51,804 nucleotides of DNA, taken from positions 1-51,804 of the forward strand of contig DATFXR010000640.1 of NCBI GenBank assembly GCA_035315685.1, read 5' to 3'. Each line of letters begins with the position of its first letter. Positions within the stretch are counted from its first letter, which is position 1. Under the pieces are notes generated by a model. It saw only the letters and a program-made list of their open reading frames with translations. It did no database searches and was not told the DNA's origin. Below, piece after piece: positions 1 to 7,900 of this stretch. Made by a program: the position numbers and the translations under genes. Origin of the DNA: QHWK01 sp035315685 (lineage in GTDB: Bacteria; Acidobacteriota; Vicinamibacteria; Vicinamibacterales; CAVVIG01).

Positions 1-759
1 GATCAAATCGCCGCGCTCGTCGTGCTCGGCGGCACGATGCGCACCACCGGCCTGCCGTTCACCGAACCCGATCCTCCTGACTTCAACGATCACGACGGCT
101 ATATCTCGCTGTTCGACGGCGTGAGCCTGAAGGGATGGGACGGCAACCCCGCGATCTGGCGCGTCGAGAACGGCGCCATCGTCGGCGAGTCCACCGTCGA
201 GCGTCCCAGCGGCAACAGCTATCTCGCCTTTCGCGACGTGGACGCGCGCGATTTCACGTTGAAGCTCGAGATCAAGACCGAGGGCAGTGGCGGCACCGGC
301 ATTCAATATCGCAGCAAGACCGGTCTGCCGTGGCTCGCCACTATTCCGTCCAACGTCGGCGCGGTGAACCTGGCGTGGATGATGACTGGTCCGCAAGCCG
401 ACTTCTGGCCGATGTCTCCCGTGTACACGGGCCAGTTCTATTCCGAGAACACGCCGATGCGGGTGCTGGCCTGGCGGGGTCAGGTCGTCGAAGGATTCGG
501 CGCGGCGCGCAAACGTCTGATGGGCACGATCGGAGATCGCCACGCGCTCGGCGCTGTGGTCAGGCCGACCGACTGGAACGAATACACCATCATCGCGCGC
601 GGCGGCACGTTCATCCACATCATCAACGGACAACTCATGGCCGTCATGATCGACGACGACCCGGAATCGTCGAACAATCACGGCGGCCAGATCGGAATCG
701 AGATCGAGCAGGTCACCAAAGTGTTCGTCAGGAGTGTCTGGTTGAAGAAGCTCAACTAG
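1..759 (+). CDS. DUF1080 (3-keto-disaccharide hydrolase-like) protein, 5' partial
   Basis: The frame is open from base 1, so the true start probably lies upstream of the window; GTG at 22 and ATG at 37 are only internal candidates. The protein has the DUF1080 (PF06439, LamG-like beta-sandwich) pattern: 'GYISLFDGVSLKGWDG', then a 'WRVENGAIVGES' strand, 'FTLKLEIKTEGSGGTGIQYRS', and a C-terminal 'WNEYTIIARGGTFIHIINGQ' strand. The family is linked to binding or cleavage of sugar derivatives in the periplasm and is abundant in Acidobacteriota and Planctomycetota. Specific substrate is unknown. A second family member follows after 15 nt, so the two are probably one transcript. Confidence 0.85.
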   Translation, partial: DQIAALVVLGGTMRTTGLPFTEPDPPDFNDHDGYISLFDGVSLKGWDGNPAIWRVENGAIVGESTVERPSGNSYLAFRDVDARDFTLKLEIKTEGSGGTGIQYRSKTGLPWLATIPSNVGAVNLAWMMTGPQADFWPMSPVYTGQFYSENTPMRVLAWRGQVVEGFGAARKRLMGTIGDRHALGAVVRPTDWNEYTIIARGGTFIHIINGQLMAVMIDDDPESSNNHGGQIGIEIEQVTKVFVRSVWLKKLN

Positions 760-774
760 ACTGCGAGGTCAAAG

Positions 775-1662
775 ATGCGAATCACGACCACCATCGTCGT
801 CACGCTGGGCGCGGCGCTCACATTCTCGTCCTCGCCGCTGGCGCGCCCTGGCGCGCAGCCGCCACAGGCCGCGCAGGGCGGCCGGCAGGGTGGCGGTGGC
901 GGCTTCAAGCAGCCGGAACCGATCGATTTCAACGAGCACGACGGGTGGACGTCGCTGTTCGACGGCAAGACGCTGACCGGCTGGTCCGGTGACGGCAACT
1001 GGCGCGTCGCGGACGGCGCAATCACCGTCGAGTCCACGTGCGAAAAGCCGACCGGCACCATCTACCTCGTCTGGAAAGGCGGCGAGGCGGCGGACTTCGA
1101 GCTCAAGCTCGAAATGAAGGGGACCGGGAACATCAATGGGGGCGTGCAGTATCGCGGGTGGATCGCCCCGAAGCCTCCGCGCCGCGGCGGGCCCGGACCA
1201 CAGGCGGGCCGTGCGGGCCAGACGGGACCGTGTCCGAGCGGCGCGGCGCGCGGAACGCCCCCGAGCGACGAAAGCGAAGCGCAATGGAACATGTGGGGTG
1301 CGCAGTACGACTTCGACGCCGCGAACCGGTATACCGGGCAGTTCTACGAGCAGTCCACCGGCCGCGGCATCGTCGCGTGGAAAGGGCAGGTCGTGCGCAC
1401 GCTTCCAGGGGACGTCCGGCGCCTCGTTGCCACGCTCGGCGACCAGGCGTCCGTCGATGGGATCTACAAACCGAACGAGTGGAACCAGCTGCACATCATT
1501 GCCATCGGTAACCAGATGACGCACCTGCTCAACGGCCGCGTCATATCGGTCCTCATCGACGAAGAGACGCACCGCGTGCCGAAGAGCGGCATCATCGGCC
1601 TCGAGGTGGAGGCGACGGGTCAGCTGTTTGCCCGAAATATCTGGCTGAGAAAGCTGCAGTAA
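775..1662 (+). CDS. exported DUF1080 (3-keto-disaccharide hydrolase-like) protein
   Basis: This 295-residue protein starts at an ATG with GAGG eight bases upstream and has a signal peptide (MRITTTIVVTLGAALTFSSS..., cut near residue 25). A short Gly/Gln-rich linker follows, then a DUF1080 domain from about residue 50 with the marks 'DGWTSLFDGKTLTGWSGDGNWRV', 'FELKLEMKGTGNINGGVQYRG' and 'WNQLHIIAIGNQMTHLLNGRVIS'. A Pro/Gly-rich insert at about residues 130-165 is not present in the upstream paralogue. Both proteins are likely periplasmic and may act on related carbohydrate substrates. The fold assignment is firm; the reaction is inferred from the family name only. Confidence 0.88.
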   Translation: MRITTTIVVTLGAALTFSSSPLARPGAQPPQAAQGGRQGGGGGFKQPEPIDFNEHDGWTSLFDGKTLTGWSGDGNWRVADGAITVESTCEKPTGTIYLVWKGGEAADFELKLEMKGTGNINGGVQYRGWIAPKPPRRGGPGPQAGRAGQTGPCPSGAARGTPPSDESEAQWNMWGAQYDFDAANRYTGQFYEQSTGRGIVAWKGQVVRTLPGDVRRLVATLGDQASVDGIYKPNEWNQLHIIAIGNQMTHLLNGRVISVLIDEETHRVPKSGIIGLEVEATGQLFARNIWLRKLQ

Positions 1663-1930
1663 GACGAGCCGACTAACTCCGAAGCGTTCTCTGGAATCCG
1701 CTCGATTAGCCTAGAAACGAGCAAGCTGACCGAAATGCCGGGTTATCGGACCGTTACGGCGTGGTCGACGGACGCAGTTCTCATGCAAATGCGGTTGCGA
1801 ATGTCGCCAAAACGTGTGAGGATGCATCACCTTCAGAAAACCGAATCATGACGACTGCGCGCCGTGACGGCGATCGGCTCCGGCCCGGGAACCTGGCCGC
1901 GTTCCGGCGTGCGCTGCCGGTACCCGCGCC

Positions 1931-3508
1931 ATGACCGCCTTCGCAGCTGCCAGTTGGGCAGCGATCGCGGTCGTGGTCGCCAGCCTGCCGGCGCTGATTC
2001 GCATCGGGTATTTCCAGCGCAGACGAACACAACGCGCGGAGCTCGTGCTCGAGCAGAACGATCGCTGGTATCGCGGCATCCTCGACACGCAGAGCGAGCT
2101 GATCTGCCGGTTTCGCCCGGACACCACCTTGACGTTCGTCAACGAGGCGTGCTGCCGATTCTGGAGGCGTGAGCGTCCGCAGCTGCTTGGCGAGCGTCTG
2201 CTCGCCGTCGTGCCCGAAGCGATGCGGCTGTCGTTGTGGGAGCAGATCGAGGCGACGCTGCAGTCGCAGCAGATCGGGACGCGGCAGTATCAGGTGATGC
2301 TGCTGAACGACACACTCGGCTGGCTGGAGTGGACGCATCATCCGATTGCCGACGCGGGCGGCTCCATCGTGGAAATTCAGGCGGTCGGCCGCGACATCAC
2401 CGATCAGCGGCGAGCCGAGCGCGTGCAACGCACCGTCGAATCGAAGGCGCAGGCGATCCTGCGGGCGGGCCCCGATTTGATGTTCGTGCTGTCGCCCGAC
2501 GGGATCTTTCTCGATTACTACGCGGCCAGACCGGAGCACCTCTACGCGCCGCCGGATCGCTTTCTCGGCCGCAGCATCGGCGACATCATGCCGCCGGACC
2601 TCGCGGCCCGGTTCATGGACGCACTCGCGAGGGCGCGGAGCGCGGCAGAGCCCGTCGTTGTCGAGTACACGCTGTCGATCGGCGGCGACGATCGACACTA
2701 CGAAACCCGCCTGGTGTCGGACGAACGCGGCCACATCGTCTGTGTCGTCCGCGACATCACTGATCACCGGCGCGCCGAGCTCGCGCTCGGGCACAGCGAA
2801 GCGGTGCTGCGAATGGTGCGCGATCGCAACAAGGATCTCGCCGGCCGACTGATCGCCAGCCAGGAAGTCGAGCGCCGCCGGCTGGCGCGGGAGCTTCACG
2901 ACGACCTCAGTCAGAAGCTCGCGCTGCTGGCGATCCGCGTCGATCAGCTCGAGCACACGCAGGCGATGAGCGATGCGATGGCGGTCGCGGTACGCGAGAT
3001 CTCCCAGCAGACGCGCGACGTCGCCTCGGACATTCACCGGGTGTCGCATCAGCTGCATCCGTTCAAGCTCGAAGCGCTCGGCCTCGTGGCGTCGCTCGAG
3101 GCGGCGTGTGCGGAGATGTGGCAGCAGTACGGCGTCAGCGTCGACTTCACCCACCACGACGTGCCGCCCGACCTTCACGCCGACGTCGCGCTGTGCGTGT
3201 ATCGGATCGCTCAGGAATCGCTGCACAACGTCGCCAAGCACAGTGGCGCCGCGCACGCCGCAGTCTGGCTGTCGCGCGACAACGACGAGCTCGAGCTGCA
3301 GATCATCGATCGCGGCGCCGGCTTCCTGCTTGCCACCGGCGAGCGCAACGGTCTCGGTCTGGTCAGCATCCGTGAGCGCGCGAGCTTCGCCGGCGGCCGC
3401 GTCGCCATCCACTCCAAGCCGGGCGCCGGCACGGCCGTCAGTCTGCGCGTGCCGATCGGGCTCAAGCGGGAGATCGCCGTTTCGGACAGCGATCGCCGTT
3501 CTGCGTAG
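1931..3508 (+). CDS. membrane-anchored PAS-PAS sensor histidine kinase, NarL-type (HisKA_3)
   Basis: The 525-residue protein has one N-terminal membrane segment (about residues 5-28), two PAS domains (about 45-160 and 170-285), a HisKA_3 dimerisation helix with the phospho-acceptor His near 322 in 'RELHDDLSQKLALL', and a HATPase_c domain with an N-box ('AQESLHNVAKHS'), a G1 box ('IDRGAGF') and 'GLGLVSIRERA'. It should sense a small ligand or redox state through PAS and phosphorylate a NarL/FixJ-type regulator. No response regulator lies next to it; candidates lie elsewhere in the window. No Shine-Dalgarno is visible before the ATG, so the start is the least certain part. Confidence 0.9.
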   Translation: MTAFAAASWAAIAVVVASLPALIRIGYFQRRRTQRAELVLEQNDRWYRGILDTQSELICRFRPDTTLTFVNEACCRFWRRERPQLLGERLLAVVPEAMRLSLWEQIEATLQSQQIGTRQYQVMLLNDTLGWLEWTHHPIADAGGSIVEIQAVGRDITDQRRAERVQRTVESKAQAILRAGPDLMFVLSPDGIFLDYYAARPEHLYAPPDRFLGRSIGDIMPPDLAARFMDALARARSAAEPVVVEYTLSIGGDDRHYETRLVSDERGHIVCVVRDITDHRRAELALGHSEAVLRMVRDRNKDLAGRLIASQEVERRRLARELHDDLSQKLALLAIRVDQLEHTQAMSDAMAVAVREISQQTRDVASDIHRVSHQLHPFKLEALGLVASLEAACAEMWQQYGVSVDFTHHDVPPDLHADVALCVYRIAQESLHNVAKHSGAAHAAVWLSRDNDELELQIIDRGAGFLLATGERNGLGLVSIRERASFAGGRVAIHSKPGAGTAVSLRVPIGLKREIAVSDSDRRSA

Positions 3509-3604
3509 CGGTGCTCGGCGGGGTCTGGCGGCGGCCCTCCGAGCGAGCGCCTTTTTGCTGACTGATGGATCGCCGCGTCGTTCGCAGACATGAGACCATC
3601 CGTC

Positions 3605-3620
3605 TGCCGAAACCGCATAG
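3605..3620 (+). promoter_or_regulatory. 16-bp regulon element (copy 1), TGCCGNWWNYGCATAG
   Basis: The sequence TGCCGAAACCGCATAG ends 33 nt before the DUF4136 start codon. It is one of 12 oriented copies found only outside confidently annotated genes in this window. Function (promoter or operator) is inferred from its position. Confidence 0.6.
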
Positions 3621-3653
3621 AGAACCGACAGTCCTGCACACAATGATTGCCAC

Positions 3654-4244
3654 ATGACTCCTTCTCTTCGAGCGGCCGCCGCACTGTCCGCGATCGCGAT
3701 CGTGGTCCTCGTCTCGTCGACGAGTGCCGCCAAAGTCGACGTCAAGAGCGACCGGGACAAGCAGTTCGACTTCAGCAAGGTGAAAACGTGGGCGTGGGAC
3801 CCCAAGGAACCGGGCAAGGTGATCATGGCCCGCTCGTCCCAGGACAATCCGGCCGACGTCCAGCGGCGCTTCGGACAGTCGATCGTCGACGCGATCGCCA
3901 ACGAGTTCGCCCAGCGGGGACTGACCGCGGCGGCGCCCAGTCCGGGCGACATCCGCGTCTACTACTATCTGGTCGTGACCGTCGGGTTCGACACTCAGAC
4001 GATGGGGCAGTTCCTGCCGCCGCTACCGGAGTGGAGCGTGGTGCCGTTCACGCCGCAGACGACGTCGTTCGACATCGTTCAGCATGGCGCCCTGGTGATC
4101 GACGCGGTCTCGACCCAGCTCGATCGCGTGGTCTGGCGCGTCATCGGCCGCACCGAGCTCGACACCGAGCGCACCGACGACCAGCGCCGCGCCCGGATCA
4201 AGACGGTGGTGCACGAGCTCGTCAAGCGATTCCCGAAGAAGTAG
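3654..4244 (+). CDS. exported DUF4136 domain protein
   Basis: The 196-residue protein has a signal peptide (residues 1-25, ending ...STSAA) and a DUF4136-like body: 'KQFDFSKVKTWAWDP' near the N-terminus, a middle stretch on assembling an N-terminal minor copy of the enzyme-like fold 'VQRRFGQSIVDAIANEFAQRGLT', and 'HGALVIDAVSTQLDRVVWRVIGRTEL' toward the C-terminus. DUF4136 proteins are small exported, often lipid-anchored, envelope proteins of unknown function; here no lipobox Cys is present, so it is likely soluble in the periplasm. It stands alone behind regulon element copy 1, and the downstream transporter begins only 19 nt after its stop, so the two may be co-transcribed. Confidence 0.82.
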   Translation: MTPSLRAAAALSAIAIVVLVSSTSAAKVDVKSDRDKQFDFSKVKTWAWDPKEPGKVIMARSSQDNPADVQRRFGQSIVDAIANEFAQRGLTAAAPSPGDIRVYYYLVVTVGFDTQTMGQFLPPLPEWSVVPFTPQTTSFDIVQHGALVIDAVSTQLDRVVWRVIGRTELDTERTDDQRRARIKTVVHELVKRFPKK

Positions 4245-4251
4245 ACGGACT

Positions 4252-4256
4252 GGAGG
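4252..4256 (+). promoter_or_regulatory. ribosome binding site favouring a CTG start at 4264
   Basis: A GGAGG box lies seven bases before an in-frame CTG codon at 4264. The first in-frame GTG (4315) has no such box, so the transporter probably starts at CTG. Confidence 0.5.
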
Positions 4257-4263
4257 TGTCCTC

Positions 4264-6483
4264 CTGACCTCGCCCGTCACGACCGCGGACGACCGTCCGG
4301 ACGCGCAGCCAGCCGTGCGGCCGCGGCGTCGCTGGAGCCTTTCCTCGCAAATCGTCATCGGTCTTGCGGCCGGCGTTGCCGTGGGTCTCTTCTTCGGTGA
4401 GAGCGTCGCCGACCTGCAGATTGTCGGCGATGCGTACGTCCGGCTGCTCCAGATGACCGTGCTGCCGTACGTGACGGGATCGATCATCGCCGGGCTCGGT
4501 GGCCTGCATCCGGCGCAGGCGCGCGCGCTCGGCGTCCGCGTCGGGGCGATCATCGTCGTGCTCTGGGCGGTCGCGTTGATTGCCGTCTTCCTCTTTCCGC
4601 TGATGTTCCCACCGCACGTGAACGCGTCGTTCTTCAGCACGACGCTTCTCCAGCCGCCGGAGTCGTTCGATCTCCTCGGTCTCTATGTGCCCACCAACCC
4701 CTTTTATTCCCTCGCCAACAACATCATCCCCGCAGTGGTCGTGTTCAGCGTCGTCGTCGGCATCGCGCTGATGGCGATTCCGGGGAAGGCGCAGGTGCTC
4801 TCGGTGCTGACGGTCCTGAACGCGGCGGTGGCGAAGGCGGCGAGCTTCGTGGTGCTGTTGACGCCCTACGGCGTGTTCGCGATCGCGGCGGTCGCGGCTG
4901 GAACGCTCGACATCGACTCGGTGAGACGTCTCGAGGTCTACCTGGTCACCTACGTCGCGGTCACGACGCTGCTCAGCCTGTGGGTGCTACCGGGCCTGGT
5001 CGGGGCGCTCACGCCCGTCCCGCACCGCGCCGTGCTCGCCGGAATGCGCGATGCGCTGGTCATGGCGTTCATGACCTCGAGCCTGTTCGCCGTCGTACCG
5101 TTGATCATCGAGCAGTCGAAGAAGCTGCTGCACCAGTACGCGGCCGGCGCGGTCGACGCCGACGAACACCTGCCGGAGATCATCGTACCCGCGTCGTACA
5201 ACTTTCCGCACACCGGCAAGGTGCTCACGCTCAGTTTTGTGTTGTTCGCCGGATGGTTCGCGGACTCGCGAATCCCCGTCACCGACTATCCACGGCTCGC
5301 CGGCATGGGCATCCTGGTGCTGTTCGGCAACGTCAACGCGGCGGTGCCGTTTCTCCTCGATCTGGTGCGGATTCCGGCGGACACGTTCCAGCTGTTCCTG
5401 GCGATGGGTGTCGTCGCCACCCACTTCGGCACGCTCGTCGCCGCCGTGCACACCGTCGCCGTCGCGCTGGTCGGGACGTGCGCGGCGGTGGGCGTGATGC
5501 ACGTCAACGCCCGCCGCCTGCTGCGGCTTGCTGCGATCACCGTCGCGCTCGTGGCCGCGACGATCGGCGGGACGCGGGCACTGTTCGCGGTGACGCTCTC
5601 GTCGGCTTACGACAAGGACAAGGTGCTCGCCAGCATGCAGCTGCTGCATCGCCAGGCGTCAGCGCGCGTCTTCAAGAACGGGGAGGTGCCGCCACCGCTG
5701 CCCGGCGTGAAGACGACAGTGCTCGACAGAGTACGTGCTCGCGGCGTGCTGCGGGTCGGATACCTCGACGACAGCCTGCCGTACGTGTTCGTCAACACTC
5801 GGGGCGATCTGGTCGGGTTCGACGTCGAGATGGCTTATGAACTCGCCGGGGATCTCGGCGTATCGATCGAGTTCGTGCCGGCGAGCCGAACCATGTTCGA
5901 GGCCGGTCTCGATCCCGCAGTGTGCGACGTCGTCATGTCCGGAATGGCGGTCACCGCCGACCGCGCCATGCAGCTGCTCTTCTCCACACCGTACCTCGAC
6001 GAAACGGTCGGCTTCATCGTGCCCGACGCGGAGCGTGCGGCGTTCGCGTCGTGGGATCGGATTCGCGCGATGCGCGGCCTGCGCGTCGGCGTGCCGTCGG
6101 CGCCCTATTTCCTGCGGAGGGTGAAGGCGGAGCTGCCGGATGTCGAGATCGTCCCGTTGGCCAGCGTCGATGCCATGTTCACGCCGCACGATCTGCCGAT
6201 TGATGCATTCGTCGCGACGGCGGAGCGGGGATCTGCGTACACGCTGCTGCATCCCGAGTACTCGGTCGTTGTTCCCGAACCGGGCGAGTTGAAAGTGCCG
6301 CTCGCCTATGTCGTTGCCGGCAGAGATCAGGCACTGGCGACGGTGCTCGACACGTGGGTGGAGTTGAAGCGCAAAGATGGCACGATCACCTCGCTGTTCT
6401 CGCACTGGATTCTCGGCAAGGACGTGACGGCGCGCCAGCCGCGATGGTCGATCGCCCGGGACGTGCTTCACTGGATGCGCTGA
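4264..6483 (+). CDS. dicarboxylate/amino-acid:cation symporter (DAACS) fused to a family 3 solute-binding domain
   Basis: The first 400 or so residues resemble GltP/DctA-type symporters: 'SLSSQIVIGLAAGVAVGLFFGE', 'VRLLQMTVLPYVTGSIIAGL', 'NPFYSLANNIIPAVVVFSVVVGIAL', and the hairpin-1 region 'FMTSSLFAVVPL'. After the symporter there is an extra membrane segment (about residues 419-441 from the CTG) and then a complete SBP_bac_3 domain ('VLDRVRARGVLRVGYL' to 'KRKDGTITSLFSHWIL'). The extra segment would place the binding domain in the periplasm. The usual NMDGT motif reads NFPHTG and the usual Arg/Asn/Asp substrate site of the last helix is not recognisable, so the substrate probably differs from aspartate or C4-dicarboxylates. 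The start is taken as CTG 4264 on SD evidence; GTG 4315 is the alternative. Confidence 0.85.
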   Translation: MTSPVTTADDRPDAQPAVRPRRRWSLSSQIVIGLAAGVAVGLFFGESVADLQIVGDAYVRLLQMTVLPYVTGSIIAGLGGLHPAQARALGVRVGAIIVVLWAVALIAVFLFPLMFPPHVNASFFSTTLLQPPESFDLLGLYVPTNPFYSLANNIIPAVVVFSVVVGIALMAIPGKAQVLSVLTVLNAAVAKAASFVVLLTPYGVFAIAAVAAGTLDIDSVRRLEVYLVTYVAVTTLLSLWVLPGLVGALTPVPHRAVLAGMRDALVMAFMTSSLFAVVPLIIEQSKKLLHQYAAGAVDADEHLPEIIVPASYNFPHTGKVLTLSFVLFAGWFADSRIPVTDYPRLAGMGILVLFGNVNAAVPFLLDLVRIPADTFQLFLAMGVVATHFGTLVAAVHTVAVALVGTCAAVGVMHVNARRLLRLAAITVALVAATIGGTRALFAVTLSSAYDKDKVLASMQLLHRQASARVFKNGEVPPPLPGVKTTVLDRVRARGVLRVGYLDDSLPYVFVNTRGDLVGFDVEMAYELAGDLGVSIEFVPASRTMFEAGLDPAVCDVVMSGMAVTADRAMQLLFSTPYLDETVGFIVPDAERAAFASWDRIRAMRGLRVGVPSAPYFLRRVKAELPDVEIVPLASVDAMFTPHDLPIDAFVATAERGSAYTLLHPEYSVVVPEPGELKVPLAYVVAGRDQALATVLDTWVELKRKDGTITSLFSHWILGKDVTARQPRWSIARDVLHWMR

Positions 6484-6490
6484 CGGTCGC

Positions 6491-6506
6491 TGCCGGATCT
6501 GCATAG
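6491..6506 (+). promoter_or_regulatory. 16-bp regulon element (copy 2)
   Basis: TGCCGGATCTGCATAG lies 46 nt before the DUF1214 start and is identical to the copy at 21396. Confidence 0.6.
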
Positions 6507-6552
6507 AACGCTACACCTGCGACCCGCTACCGTGCCCCCGGAGGGCCGTAAC

Positions 6553-7038
6553 ATGGGCCACGGGGCGATACGACGCCGCGAGCGCATGCACGGTGGACGG
6601 GTCCGGCAGTCCAGGACCGATTCGGACCTCAGCTCCCGCCCCGACGTCGTCGCCTGGACAATCGACGGCGACGCCGACGGCAAGCCGCTCGTCGGATCGA
6701 GTGCTTATCTCCTGCACTTCGACGCAGGCCGCGAACCACCGGCGCACGGATTCTGGTCGCTGGTGATGCATGACGAGCGGTGCCTGCCAAAGACCAACCC
6801 GATGCACCGCTACTCGGTCGGCGATCGCGGCTCGCTCTCGTTCGACGCCGACGGAGCGCTGAACGTCTTCGTCTCCCACGATCCCCCGCCGAAAGACCGC
6901 CGCTCGAACTGGCTGCCGGCACCGCGCGGTCCATTTCACCTCGTGCTGAACATCTACTGGCCGCGGCCGGAGGTCTTGAGTGGAGAGTGGCTGCCGCCGC
7001 CGATCAGAACCTTCGATCCGTGGTCTGATCACTCGTGA
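6553..7038 (+). CDS. short DUF1214 domain protein
   Basis: The ATG at 6553 is chosen because CGGAGGG lies about nine bases upstream. The 161-residue product has an Arg-rich N-terminus without a signal peptide and then a DUF1214 domain: 'SAYLLHFDAGREPPAHGFWSLVMHD', 'NPMHRYSVGDRGSL', 'FVSHDPPPKD', 'NWLPAPRGPFHLVLNIYWPRPEVL'. DUF1214 normally forms the C-terminal part of a larger DUF1254-DUF1214 protein; here it stands alone, either as a genuinely short form or as the surviving 3' end of a longer ancestor. The presence of a good SD and a regulon element argues for a functional short gene. Its biochemical role is unknown. Confidence 0.75.
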   Translation: MGHGAIRRRERMHGGRVRQSRTDSDLSSRPDVVAWTIDGDADGKPLVGSSAYLLHFDAGREPPAHGFWSLVMHDERCLPKTNPMHRYSVGDRGSLSFDADGALNVFVSHDPPPKDRRSNWLPAPRGPFHLVLNIYWPRPEVLSGEWLPPPIRTFDPWSDHS

Positions 7039-7045
7039 TTCCCCA

Positions 7046-7669
7046 TCAGACGATGTGCTGCCTGATGGCGTACTGAATCAGCTCCGCGGTCGTCTTGAGG
7101 CGGAGCTGCCGCATAATGCGGTACTTATGAAACGCAACCGTGTGCGGCGCCATCTTGAGAATCGTCGCGACTTCCTTCATCGAATGTCCTTCAGCCACCA
7201 GCTGCACGATCTCGCGTTGGTGCTCCGTCAGGCTGATTGACGGCTGCGCGGCACCGAGCATCGAGCCCACCAGCCCCTCGGTGATGAGCGGCGTCACGTA
7301 CGAGCGGCCTTTCATCACCTCGGTGATCGCCGCGAGAAGCTCCGACGCCGCCGACCGTTTCAGGACGTATCCGGACGCGCCCGCCCTGAACGCGTCGACG
7401 GCGAGCTCACGATCCTCGCTCATCGTCAGCACGATGATCCGGATTTCCGGATGGTCGAGTTTGAGTTGGCGCGCGGCATCGATTCCGTTCAAGAGCGGCA
7501 TCGTTACATCGACGACAACAACGTCGGGTGCGAGCGAGGCGGCCGCGGTGAGCAGATCCTGTCCGTTGGAGACGGTCCCGACAATGTCGCAGTCGTCGGC
7601 CAGGAGGCCGCTGAACGCCTCGAGCACCAGCGTGTGATCGTCCGCAAGGAGGACGCGGGGGCGATTCAT
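7046..7669 (-). CDS. NarL/FixJ-family response regulator (RR1)
   Basis: The start is placed at ATG 7669 (MNRPRVLLADDH), where the receiver domain begins; the frame runs further upstream without family similarity. The 207-residue protein has a CheY-like receiver with acidic pair D10/D11, phospho-acceptor D54 ('VVVVDVTMPLL') and K near 104 ('YVLKRS'), followed by a LuxR-type HTH ('LTEHQREIVQLVAEGHSMKEVATIL'). It should dimerise on phosphorylation and bind DNA. It is very close in sequence to the regulators at 12219 and 19391. It is divergent from the AraC gene, and the shared upstream region holds both the 16-bp element and a CTGTCA palindrome. Confidence 0.93.
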   Translation of the reverse strand: MNRPRVLLADDHTLVLEAFSGLLADDCDIVGTVSNGQDLLTAAASLAPDVVVVDVTMPLLNGIDAARQLKLDHPEIRIIVLTMSEDRELAVDAFRAGASGYVLKRSAASELLAAITEVMKGRSYVTPLITEGLVGSMLGAAQPSISLTEHQREIVQLVAEGHSMKEVATILKMAPHTVAFHKYRIMRQLRLKTTAELIQYAIRQHIV

Positions 7670-7776
7670 AAGGGATCGGCGACGACGCGCATGAGCGTTC
7701 GTGTCAGCACGATTGCCGGCGTGATCACGCCGTGTAACATCACGCGGGGATGCTCGCATCGCCTGCCAGCGCCTGA

Positions 7777-7792
7777 CTATGCGAATACGGCG
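7777..7792 (-). promoter_or_regulatory. 16-bp regulon element (copy 3)
   Basis: On the minus strand the sequence is CGCCGTATTCGCATAG, 107 nt before the RR1 start and pointing toward it. Confidence 0.5.
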
Positions 7793-7841
7793 CGTCCTTC
7801 CAATGCGGCGAGCATTTTTCGGACCTTTTTTCCTGTAGAAC

Positions 7842-7857
7842 CTGTCACCTCTGACAG
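7842..7857. promoter_or_regulatory. palindrome CTGTCA-N4-TGACAG (copy 1)
   Basis: A perfect 6-bp inverted repeat with a CCTC spacer sits 43 nt before the AraC ATG and 172 nt before RR1. Two other copies lie at 12900 and 34610. The symmetry suggests a dimeric regulator; a NarL-type regulator is one possibility. Confidence 0.5.
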
Positions 7858-7900
7858 TTCAACCCGCGAGGCCTTCCACCGATGATGCGTGCTCACGCTC

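Noticed and set aside
3497..3510. GCCGTTCTGCGTAG at the end of the first kinase gene
   Set aside because: The inner spacing is one base too short, and the match lies in coding sequence.
3605..3612. Reading TGCCGAAA as a flagellar sigma-28 type -10 (GCCGATAA)
   Set aside because: No TAAA-like -35 lies at the needed distance in any of the copies, and no flagellar gene is present.
1781..3952. 723-codon minus-strand open frame opposite the first histidine kinase
   Set aside because: It has no domain-like sequence; the plus strand carries complete PAS, HisKA_3 and HATPase motifs. High GC content creates long antisense frames.
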